Positions 1 through 5,946 of a stretch of 11,511 nt of DNA are shown piece by piece. This DNA comes from Lachnospiraceae bacterium. GTDB taxonomy: Bacteria > Bacillota_A > Clostridia > Lachnospirales > Lachnospiraceae. Numbering within the stretch: the first letter of the stretch is position 1; each line of letters begins with the position of its first letter. Below the pieces are notes generated by a model that was not told the DNA's origin, did not search any database, and was given only the letters and a program-made list of their open reading frames with translations. The stretch is taken from NCBI GenBank assembly GCA_018365895.1, contig JAGZJD010000067.1, positions 1 through 11,511 on the forward strand, written 5' to 3'. Position numbers and translations under genes: made by a program.

Positions 1-161
1 ATTTTTTCTAATGTATCAATGGCAATGGAAGACATGCCGCGTTCCATTTGGGAGAGGAAACCGACCGATAGATTCGTCATCTCTCCTAACTGTTTTAAAG
101 TAAGATTATTTGCATTGCGAAGAGCTTTGATTTTTTCGCCAATTGGTAAATTGTGGTTCAT
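1..161 (-). CDS. XRE-family helix-turn-helix transcriptional regulator (N-terminal part, cut by window edge)
   Basis: The minus strand reads from an ATG at 161-159 through 53 codons to the window edge without a stop. The peptide begins MNHNLPIGEKIKALRNANN and continues with LTLKQLGEMTNLSVGFLSQM, ERG and IDTLEKI. This is a Cro/C1-type (XRE) helix-turn-helix, with the recognition helix around residues 31-41 and the usual 'S-x-G-x-LSQMERG' signature. An AAGGAG ribosome binding site lies just upstream, so the start is secure. Regulators with this kind of N-terminus often carry a C-terminal cupin sensor domain, but that part lies outside the window and cannot be seen. The gene is divergent from the hydroxyproline-type operon and shares its control region, so it is the natural candidate for the operon's pathway-specific regulator; that role is inference. 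Confidence 0.85.
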   Translation of the reverse strand, partial: MNHNLPIGEKIKALRNANNLTLKQLGEMTNLSVGFLSQMERGMSSIAIDTLEK

Positions 162-196
162 GGCAAAAGCTCCTTTCATCTATTTTTGTTAAATTT

Positions 197-225
197 AGTA
201 TATCTTTTTTTGTATGCAACGTCAA
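197..225 (-). promoter_or_regulatory. Sigma-A-type promoter of the divergent XRE regulator
   Basis: On the minus strand, TTGACG (225-220) and TATACT (202-197) are separated by exactly 17 bp. This is close to the TTGACA-17-TATAAT consensus. Transcription would start near 190, about 30 bases upstream of the regulator's start codon. Confidence 0.75.
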
Positions 226-237
226 CTTTTGAAAGAA

Positions 238-251
238 TTCATATATATGAA
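238..251. promoter_or_regulatory. Palindrome, candidate operator copy 1
   Basis: TTCATATATATGAA is a perfect 14-bp palindrome lying 12 bp upstream of the -35 box of the regulator promoter. It matches the palindrome-like site at 422-435 in 11 of 14 positions, and all three differences are transitions. Its AT-rich core means chance is possible, but the paired placement supports a binding site for the divergent regulator. Confidence 0.45.
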
Positions 252-384
252 AAATGAAGCGAATTAAAAAGAAGATAAAAAAATAACAATTATAGATCTT
301 TATTAACCAAAAAACGGCATAAAAATTGATATATATTAATGCGGTATAAACTTAACAAGAAAAAATGTGGAAAATATGATAAAA

Positions 385-405
385 GTGAATAGTCAAAAAA
401 TTCAC
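385..405. repeat. Inverted repeat GTGAAT-N9-ATTCAC
   Basis: GTGAAT (385-390) and ATTCAC (400-405) are inverted 6-bp arms around a 9-bp AT-rich spacer. The arms contain the same GTGAA/TTCAC half-sites as the 422-435 element 16 bp downstream. It may be an auxiliary half-site pair for the same regulator. Confidence 0.3.
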
Positions 406-421
406 ACACAAAGTTAATGAT

Positions 422-435
422 TTCACATACGTGAA
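422..435. promoter_or_regulatory. Inverted repeat, candidate operator copy 2
   Basis: TTCACATACGTGAA has outer arms TTCAC/GTGAA (6 bp if the flanking T/A pair at 421/436 is included) around an ATAC core. It ends 7 bp upstream of the -35 box of the operon promoter. Together with 238-251 it suggests a shared motif TTCAYATAYRTGAA, a plausible target for the divergent XRE protein. Confidence 0.5.
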
Positions 436-442
436 AAAATGA

Positions 443-470
443 TTGACATAGTGTAAATAAATGCTATAAT
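443..470 (+). promoter_or_regulatory. Sigma-A promoter of the seven-gene catabolic operon
   Basis: TTGACA (443-448) and TATAAT (465-470) are perfect consensus boxes with a 16-bp spacer, and a TG just before the -10 (TGCTATAAT) makes it an extended -10. Transcription would begin near 477, giving a leader of about 70 bases before the first gene. Such a strong core promoter suggests that expression is set by a repressor or another tight control rather than by promoter weakness. Confidence 0.85.
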
Positions 471-545
471 GAGAACAAGATTTAAACTATAGTCTAGAAC
501 ACGGTACAAAACAAATTTAGTGTAGTGAGAGGAGAAAAGCAGGAT

Positions 546-1553
546 ATGAAAATTAAAAAAACTTTTCATACGATTGACACTCATACCTGTGGAGAGCCGA
601 CTAGAAATGTGCTCGGCGGAATTCCCAAAATTCCAGGTAAAACGATGATTGAAAAACTGGAATATATGTCTACAGAGGGAGACTGGGTAAGACAGCTTTT
701 GACATATGAACCGAGAGGAAATGAGGTTATGTCAGGAACTATCATCACAGAACCTTGCAGAGAGGAAGCAGATTTTGGGGTTCTTTATTTTGAAGTGGGC
801 GGTTGGATGCCGATGTGCGGACATGACACCATTGGTGTTGGAACGGCATTGATTGAATCAGGAATGGTTGAAATTGAGGAACCTTATACACATGTGACAC
901 TTGATACAGCAGCAGGTCTTGTAAAACTTAAAATTGAAGTGAAGGATAACACAGCGGTCAGTGTAACATTTGTGAATGCACCGGCATTTGTTATGGAAGA
1001 AAATGCGGTCGTTAAAACAGAAGAATATGGTGATGTTCAGATGGATATTGCTTATGGCGGCAATATTTACGCAATCTTACCGGCTGCATCTGTTGGACTG
1101 AGTGTTGAACCAAAGCAGGCATCAAAACTTATTGCGGCAGGAAACAAATTAAAAACATACATTAATGAACAGATCCACGTTGTTCATCCGGAAATTCCAT
1201 TTGAAAACCATGTGACACATGTGGAATTTTATGAACCGTCAGGGCAGGAAGATGGTGCAGTGAAAAATGCGGTAATTATTCCTCCGGGAGCAATCGATAG
1301 ATCTCCTTGCGGAACAGGAACATCGGCAAAACTTTCTGTACTTGCGAAAAAAGGTAAAATTCAGTTAGGAGAATCGTTTATACATCAGAGTATTATCGGA
1401 AGCCAGTTTAAGTGTACATATCTTGGAAATGCAGAGGTGTCAGGAATTCCGGCAGTGATTCCGGAAGTAACCGGAAAGGCCTGGGTAACTGGAATTCATA
1501 CATTTGTTTTGGATCCGGATGATATTTTTCCGACAGGATATCAATTAGCATAA
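546..1553 (+). CDS. Proline racemase family: probable 4-hydroxyproline 2-epimerase
   Basis: This 335-residue protein has the full proline racemase/hydroxyproline epimerase fold signature. Both catalytic cysteines are present: C91 in PMCGHDTIG and C255 in DRSPCGTGTSA. The related trans-3-hydroxy-L-proline dehydratases replace one of these by Thr or Ser, so a racemase or epimerase is favoured. The enzyme should invert the alpha-carbon by a two-base mechanism without cofactor, converting trans-4-hydroxy-L-proline to cis-4-hydroxy-D-proline; proline itself is the alternative substrate. The family members are about 330-340 residues, so it is full length. A GTG at 525 is in frame but overlaps the ribosome binding site (AGGAG, 530-534), so ATG 546 is chosen. 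It is the first gene of the operon, and the downstream DapA-type and aldehyde dehydrogenase genes favour hydroxyproline over proline. Substrate choice cannot be proved from motifs alone. Confidence 0.85.
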   Translation: MKIKKTFHTIDTHTCGEPTRNVLGGIPKIPGKTMIEKLEYMSTEGDWVRQLLTYEPRGNEVMSGTIITEPCREEADFGVLYFEVGGWMPMCGHDTIGVGTALIESGMVEIEEPYTHVTLDTAAGLVKLKIEVKDNTAVSVTFVNAPAFVMEENAVVKTEEYGDVQMDIAYGGNIYAILPAASVGLSVEPKQASKLIAAGNKLKTYINEQIHVVHPEIPFENHVTHVEFYEPSGQEDGAVKNAVIIPPGAIDRSPCGTGTSAKLSVLAKKGKIQLGESFIHQSIIGSQFKCTYLGNAEVSGIPAVIPEVTGKAWVTGIHTFVLDPDDIFPTGYQLA

Positions 1554-1590
1554 CAACTAGCATAATTAAGAAGAAGGGAGAGGTAGAAAC

Positions 1591-1917
1591 ATGGATGAAA
1601 TGAGAGTAACAGAGCATCCGATTTTGGGAGATCAAGAACCGGCAGAGATGGTTGAGATTACGGTTGACGGAAAGAAATTGACTGCAAGGAGTGGAGAAAT
1701 GATTGCGGCGGTTTTGATGGCAAATGGTATGATGGTACATAGGCATACTGCAAAAAATCATGAACCGCGAGGAATTTTTTGTGGAATAGGTCAGTGTACA
1801 GATTGTGTTATGACAGTGAATGGAAAACCTAATGTACGAACATGTATTACTCCGGTAGAAGATGGTATGGTAATCGAGACACAGGAAGGATACGGAAAAA
1901 GGAGGATCCAGGAATGA
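1591..1917 (+). CDS. Small [2Fe-2S] protein, subunit of an amino acid/amine dehydrogenase complex
   Basis: The 108-residue protein has a plant-type ferredoxin fold of the kind (Fer2_4) found in the small subunits of hydrogen cyanide synthase (HcnA), opine oxidase and D-hydroxyproline dehydrogenase complexes. The cluster ligands are C64, C69, C72 and C85, with spacing C-x4-C-x2-C-x12-C in FCGIGQCTDC...RTC. Residues 21-50 (VEITVDGKKLTARSGEMIAA and following) are the beta-grasp start. There is no signal peptide, so it acts in the cytoplasm, passing electrons between flavin subunits. A GGGAGAGG ribosome binding site precedes ATG 1591; ATG 1600 is a less likely alternative. Its stop overlaps the start of the next gene by four bases (ATGA), which implies coupled translation and fixed stoichiometry with that subunit. 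Confidence 0.85.
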   Translation: MDEMRVTEHPILGDQEPAEMVEITVDGKKLTARSGEMIAAVLMANGMMVHRHTAKNHEPRGIFCGIGQCTDCVMTVNGKPNVRTCITPVEDGMVIETQEGYGKRRIQE

Positions 1918-2999
1918 AAAAAGAAGTAGTGATCATCGGCGGCGGACCGGCTGGTCTTGCAGCTGCAATTGAGGCGAAAAGCCACGGGTGTGAAGTGCTT
2001 GTCATTGATGAAAATAGAAAGGCGGGAGGACAGCTTTTCAAACAGCTTCATAAATTCTTTGGTTCCAAAGCTCACAGTGCAGGAGTTCGCGGAATTGATA
2101 TCGGAAAGCAGCTGTTAAAAGATACAGAGGAAAGCGGCGTTGAAGTTTGGCTTAACAGCGCTGTGATCGGAATTTTCTCAGATAAGCGTATAGCAGTATT
2201 GCGTGACGGTGTGACAGAGGTTGTAGAAGCAGAAAAACTTCTAATCTGTACAGGTGGAGCAGAAAATCCGCTGCGTTTTCCAGGGTGGACACTTCCGGGC
2301 GTTATGGGAGCAGGCGCAGCACAGACAATGGTAAATGTAAACCGTGTATTGCCGGGAAAACGTGTTCTGATGGTTGGATCAGGAAATGTTGGAGTAATTG
2401 TTGCGTATCAGCTACTTCAAGCAGGGGCAGATGTTGTCGGGATTGTTGAAGGAATGCCAAAGATTGGGGCATACGGAGTTCATGCAGCGAAATTAAAACG
2501 TGCCGGTGTTCCGTTCTTCCTAGGACATACGATTGCAGAGGCACAGGGAACTGATAAAGTAGAACGTGCTGTTATTGCAAGATTTGAAAATGGAAAAATA
2601 TTAAAAGGAACTGAGATGGCAGTTGATGTAGATGTCATCTGTGTCGCAGTCGGATTAAGACCGCTGTCAGAGCTTGCGCAGATGGCAGGGGTACATCATG
2701 AGTTTATTCCAGAGCTTGGTGGCTGGATGCCGATGCATGATGAAAATATGGAAACAAGCGTGGACGGAATTTATGTGGCAGGTGATACAGCAGGAGTTGA
2801 GGAAGCAAGTACGGCAATGGATGAAGGTCGTCTTGCCGGTGCAGCAGCGGCAGAAGCTCTTGGGCATTTAGCGCCGGAAATGGCTGTTGAGAGAAAGAAA
2901 GAAATTAATGAACGACTTTTATCACTTCGTCAGGGACCATTTGGAGAACGAAGAATGAGTGCGAAGGAAAGAGTGCTGGAAAAGGGGGCTCGCAAATAA
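1914..2999 (+). CDS. FAD-dependent oxidoreductase, HcnB/opine oxidase A-like subunit without a C-terminal BFD domain
   Basis: The 361-residue protein has an N-terminal FAD-binding Rossmann motif (GGGPAG, residues 9-14), a second dinucleotide fold (GSGNVG, 155-160) and the C-terminal flavin-contacting motif YVAGD (287-291). This layout matches the HcnB, opine oxidase A and LhpE-like subunits of multi-subunit amine dehydrogenases. The start at ATG 1914 has GGAGG eight bases upstream and overlaps the preceding stop; the frame is open upstream to 1842, but without such a site. HcnB-type proteins are usually about 100 residues longer because they end in a BFD-like [2Fe-2S] domain. Here that domain is absent and is found instead in the next gene. 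The role is presumably re-oxidation of the substrate-oxidising DAO subunit and transfer of electrons to the Fe-S partners. Confidence 0.85.
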   Translation: MKKEVVIIGGGPAGLAAAIEAKSHGCEVLVIDENRKAGGQLFKQLHKFFGSKAHSAGVRGIDIGKQLLKDTEESGVEVWLNSAVIGIFSDKRIAVLRDGVTEVVEAEKLLICTGGAENPLRFPGWTLPGVMGAGAAQTMVNVNRVLPGKRVLMVGSGNVGVIVAYQLLQAGADVVGIVEGMPKIGAYGVHAAKLKRAGVPFFLGHTIAEAQGTDKVERAVIARFENGKILKGTEMAVDVDVICVAVGLRPLSELAQMAGVHHEFIPELGGWMPMHDENMETSVDGIYVAGDTAGVEEASTAMDEGRLAGAAAAEALGHLAPEMAVERKKEINERLLSLRQGPFGERRMSAKERVLEKGARK

Positions 3000-3844
3000 T
3001 GGAAAAGAAATCAGGAGTGATCTATGACGGATATCCGACAATGGAAGAGATTAAAGCAGCAAATGGCTGGCCGACGGAAGAGCGTTTTGCGCAAGGGCCG
3101 GTGGCAATTGCAGAATGTGTACAGGAAATTCCATGTAATCCATGTGAGGGGGCATGTCCGTTCCATGCAATTACAGTTGGGGAGCCGATTACAAATACTC
3201 CACAGATCGATCGTGGAAAATGCACCGGATGCGGAATGTGTGTGGCAGCGTGTTCAGGTCTTGCAATTTTTGTTGTAGATAAAACATATAGTGAAACAGA
3301 GGCAACAATCAGTTTTCCGTTTGAATATCTTCCTCTTCCGGAAAAAGGAGATGTGGTAGATGCATTGAGCCGTGGAGGAGAATTTGTATGTAAAGGAACG
3401 GTTGTCAGAGTTATGAATCCGGTTCGAAATGATCATACACCGGTCATTACGATGGCAGTTCCGAAAGAATACATTGATGAAGTTAGAACAATGCGTCGTC
3501 TGAGACTTCCGGAACCTGGGAAAGGTTTTGAGAGAATTGAACCGGAAGGTGTTCTTGATGATGATGTAATTGTTTGCCGATGTGAAGAGATTACAGCAGG
3601 GGAAATCAGAAAAGCAATCCGTGAATATAAAGCGACTTCTGTGACAGAGATTAAACGCCGTGTCCGCGCAGGAATGGGACTTTGCCAGGGAAGAACATGC
3701 GGTAAACTGGTAAGCAGAATTCTTGCAGAGGAAACAGGAAAGCGTGCAGATGAGATAAAAGGAAGTACAGATCGTCCTCCGGTTCGTCCGGTTACATTCG
3801 GTGAACTGGCGGAAGATGGAAAGGAGGCTTGTGATCATGAATAA
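2999..3844 (+). CDS. Two-cluster ferredoxin fused to a BFD-like [2Fe-2S] domain (electron transfer subunit)
   Basis: This 281-residue protein carries three visible iron-sulfur motifs. Residues 40-53 have C40-x5-C46-x2-C49-x3-C53-P, an unusual form of the 4Fe-4S ferredoxin motif. Residues 75-85 have the canonical spacing C75-x2-C78-x2-C81-x3-C85, but Ser rather than Pro follows. Residues 193-234 have C193-x-C195-x33-C229-x4-C234 (CRCEE...GLCQGRTC), the BFD-like [2Fe-2S] domain that normally ends HcnB-type flavoproteins. The start overlaps the previous stop by one base (TAATG), and its own end overlaps the next start by eight bases, so it is translationally embedded between the two flavin subunits. 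It is most likely a structural subunit of the dehydrogenase that gives electrons an exit route to a low-potential or soluble acceptor. The exact partner is unknown. Confidence 0.8.
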   Translation: MEKKSGVIYDGYPTMEEIKAANGWPTEERFAQGPVAIAECVQEIPCNPCEGACPFHAITVGEPITNTPQIDRGKCTGCGMCVAACSGLAIFVVDKTYSETEATISFPFEYLPLPEKGDVVDALSRGGEFVCKGTVVRVMNPVRNDHTPVITMAVPKEYIDEVRTMRRLRLPEPGKGFERIEPEGVLDDDVIVCRCEEITAGEIRKAIREYKATSVTEIKRRVRAGMGLCQGRTCGKLVSRILAEETGKRADEIKGSTDRPPVRPVTFGELAEDGKEACDHE

Positions 3845-5006
3845 AGCATTTGATGTAGCTGTAATTGGTGCGGGAGCAGTTGGGTCCTCAGTTGCTTATT
3901 ACAATGCTAAAAAGGGAGCATCAGTTGTTTTAATTGATGCGGGGGATATTGCAGAGTCCACAAGCAGCCGAAGTGATGGGAACGTACTTGTCTGTGATAA
4001 ACAGCCTGGATTTGATGCATTATTTGCAAGAGAAAGCCAGAGAATGTTTCCAGAACTTGCAAAAGAACTTGATTATGATCTGGAGTGGAAGCAGAAAGGA
4101 AGCCTTTTTCTGACAGAAACCGAAGAAGAATTTGAAATTGCTAGTCAATTTTGTGAAGATATGAAAAAATGCGGTATCCAGATGCGCATGATGGATCAGA
4201 AAGAAGTTCAGGACGATGAGCCTTTTCTTGCAAAGGATGTGTATGGAGGTCTGGAAACTATTACTGATGGATCTGTATATCCGATTGGTCTTGCATATGG
4301 GCTTGCCCTTGGTGCAGAGAAAAAGGGAGCGGTGCTTTCACTTCATAATCGGGTAACAGGAATTGAGAAAGACGGAAATGCATTTATTATTCATACAGAA
4401 AAAGAAGATATTTATGCTAAAAATATTGTAGATGCCTGTGGTGTCTGGGCTCCGGTAATTGGTAAAATGGTAGGACTTGATATTCCGATTCAGGCAAGAC
4501 AGGGACAGATTCTTGTTTCAGAGCAAACCTTCCAGGTTGCAAGAAGAAAAGTTCATGAATTTGGATATATGCTGACTAAATTCCAAAATGGCGGTTACAA
4601 ACGTCCGGTTTCAGAACGTGTTGAACGTAATGGTGTCGCATTTGTATTTGAGCCAACAGCATCCAACAATTTCTTGATTGGTTCTTCCAGATGTTTTGCA
4701 GGCGAAAACGTTTCCTGCGAAATTGATGTTATGAAAGCGTTGGCAGAACGGGCTATTCGTTTCTTCCCGGTTATTGCTAATATCAAAGTGATTCGCGGAT
4801 ACAGCGGTCTTCGCCCATATACTCCGGATCATATGCCAATTGTTTCTGGAACACCGATTCCAGGCTTCTATATTGCAGCAGGGCATGAGGGAGATGGCAT
4901 TGGACTTTCTCCGATTACAGGAAAAGTAATGGCTGATATCATCGCTGGAGAGCAGCCATTTATGGATTTGAGTCCACTTAGTTTTGAAAGATTTTTAGAA
5001 AAATAA
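3837..5006 (+). CDS. DAO-family FAD oxidoreductase, predicted catalytic subunit of cis-4-hydroxy-D-proline dehydrogenase
   Basis: The 389-residue protein belongs to the D-amino acid oxidase/sarcosine oxidase beta/HcnC family. It has an N-terminal ADP-binding motif (IGAGAVG, around residues 10-16, followed by VVLIDAGDIAESTS) and the C-terminal motif GHEGDGIGLSPITGK (about 349-363) typical of HcnC and opine oxidase B subunits. It should carry out the amine oxidation itself, here converting cis-4-hydroxy-D-proline to pyrroline-4-hydroxy-2-carboxylate. ATG 3837 is chosen because AAGGAGG (3821-3827) lies nine bases upstream; an in-frame ATG at 3801 lacks such a site. It overlaps the preceding gene by eight bases. 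Because partner Fe-S and flavin subunits are co-encoded, a dehydrogenase passing electrons to carriers is more likely than an oxygen-using oxidase. D-proline or another cyclic D-amino acid is an alternative substrate. Confidence 0.82.
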   Translation: MNKAFDVAVIGAGAVGSSVAYYNAKKGASVVLIDAGDIAESTSSRSDGNVLVCDKQPGFDALFARESQRMFPELAKELDYDLEWKQKGSLFLTETEEEFEIASQFCEDMKKCGIQMRMMDQKEVQDDEPFLAKDVYGGLETITDGSVYPIGLAYGLALGAEKKGAVLSLHNRVTGIEKDGNAFIIHTEKEDIYAKNIVDACGVWAPVIGKMVGLDIPIQARQGQILVSEQTFQVARRKVHEFGYMLTKFQNGGYKRPVSERVERNGVAFVFEPTASNNFLIGSSRCFAGENVSCEIDVMKALAERAIRFFPVIANIKVIRGYSGLRPYTPDHMPIVSGTPIPGFYIAAGHEGDGIGLSPITGKVMADIIAGEQPFMDLSPLSFERFLEK

Positions 5007-5037
5007 ATTATATTAAAAAAGGAGAGGAGACAACATT

Positions 5038-5928
5038 ATGAATCCAAAGTTTAAAGGCGTTTACGCGGTAGCAGTAACTCCATTCAAAGAAGACGGACAG
5101 TTTGATTTTGAATCTGCCAAGAAAAATCTTGACTGGCTGATCGAGAAAGGTGTGCAGGGAATTTGTGTTCTTGGAGCGACAGGAGAATATCAGAGTGTGT
5201 CGGATGAAGAACACATGGCTTATGTAAGAGAAATCGTTCCGTATATTAAGGATCGGGTAAGTGTGATTGTAGGAGCATCTCGTGAACGTCCAGAGGATGT
5301 TGTAAAGCTTGTACAGAATATTAAGGAATGCGGCGGTCATGCAGCAATGGTGCTTCCGCCATTTTACTGTCATCCGTCACAGGATGAAGTTGTAGCTCAT
5401 TATCGCTATATTGCTGAACATGTTGATTTCCCAGTGGTTGCATACAATAATCCTGGATCGGCGGGTATTGCGATTGAAAGAGATACATTTAAAGAAATAT
5501 TCCAGATTCCAAATACGGCAATTGTAAAAGAATCAAGCGGAGATATGCATAAGCTGACAGAAGTGTTAATGGATGCACCTGAGCAGGTGTCTGTATTCTG
5601 TGGATGTGATAATCTTGCATTTGAAAGTTTTGCTGACGGAGCGTGCGGATGGATCAGCATGTTGGCCAATATTGCACCTGAGCAGTGTGTAGCGTTATAC
5701 AAATCAGTATGTGAAGAAAAAAATCTTGAAAAAGGAAAAGAAGTCTATAAACAGATTCTTCCGGCGCTTGATGTTCTGGAATCTTTCCCGAAACCTGTTC
5801 AGGCATTAAAATATGCATTAAGCTTCAAAGGATTAAACGGTGGTTATGTTCGTCGTCCGCGTTTGGAACTGACAGAAGAAGAGAAAAAATTTGTGGAAAA
5901 TGAAATGTTTCTTGACCAGTTAAGATAG
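5038..5928 (+). CDS. DapA-family class I lyase, probable pyrroline-4-hydroxy-2-carboxylate deaminase
   Basis: The 296-residue protein is a full-length (beta/alpha)8 barrel of the dihydrodipicolinate synthase/N-acetylneuraminate lyase superfamily. The Schiff-base lysine is K164 (AIVKESSGD) and the proton-relay tyrosine is Y136 (VVAYNNPG). The substrate loop reads GATGE (47-50) instead of the GTTGE of true DapA, and the arginine that follows YNxP in DapA for binding aspartate semialdehyde is missing (YNNPGSAG). Lysine biosynthesis is therefore unlikely. In hydroxyproline clusters this family deaminates and dehydrates pyrroline-4-hydroxy-2-carboxylate to 2-oxoglutarate semialdehyde, which fits the neighbours on both sides. 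A strong GGAGAGGAG site (5021-5029) precedes the start. Another keto-acid lyase or dehydratase role cannot be ruled out without the operon context. Confidence 0.85.
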   Translation: MNPKFKGVYAVAVTPFKEDGQFDFESAKKNLDWLIEKGVQGICVLGATGEYQSVSDEEHMAYVREIVPYIKDRVSVIVGASRERPEDVVKLVQNIKECGGHAAMVLPPFYCHPSQDEVVAHYRYIAEHVDFPVVAYNNPGSAGIAIERDTFKEIFQIPNTAIVKESSGDMHKLTEVLMDAPEQVSVFCGCDNLAFESFADGACGWISMLANIAPEQCVALYKSVCEEKNLEKGKEVYKQILPALDVLESFPKPVQALKYALSFKGLNGGYVRRPRLELTEEEKKFVENEMFLDQLR

Positions 5929-5946
5929 TGAGAGGAGATCATGGAA

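Noticed and set aside
525..545. GTG start at 525 for the racemase
   Set aside because: It would place the start on top of the AGGAG ribosome binding site; the ATG at 546 aligns with the normal family N-terminus.
796..2744. Identical GGWMPM hexapeptide in the racemase and in the HcnB-like subunit
   Set aside because: Only about a dozen bases are shared, in unrelated folds and at unrelated positions; probably coincidence.
3254..3838. 194-codon open frame on the minus strand opposite the ferredoxin/BFD gene
   Set aside because: The plus-strand protein here has clear Fe-S motifs; the antisense peptide has no recognisable domain, and its start has no ribosome binding site in a gene context.
525..5006. 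Stickland D-proline reductase locus
   Set aside because: A proline racemase family gene is present, but there are no PrdA/PrdB-type reductase genes, no in-frame TGA that could encode selenocysteine, and the downstream genes fit hydroxyproline oxidation.
5038..5928. Dihydrodipicolinate synthase for lysine biosynthesis
   Set aside because: The loop is GATGE instead of GTTGE, the substrate-binding arginine after YNxP is absent, and the context is catabolic.
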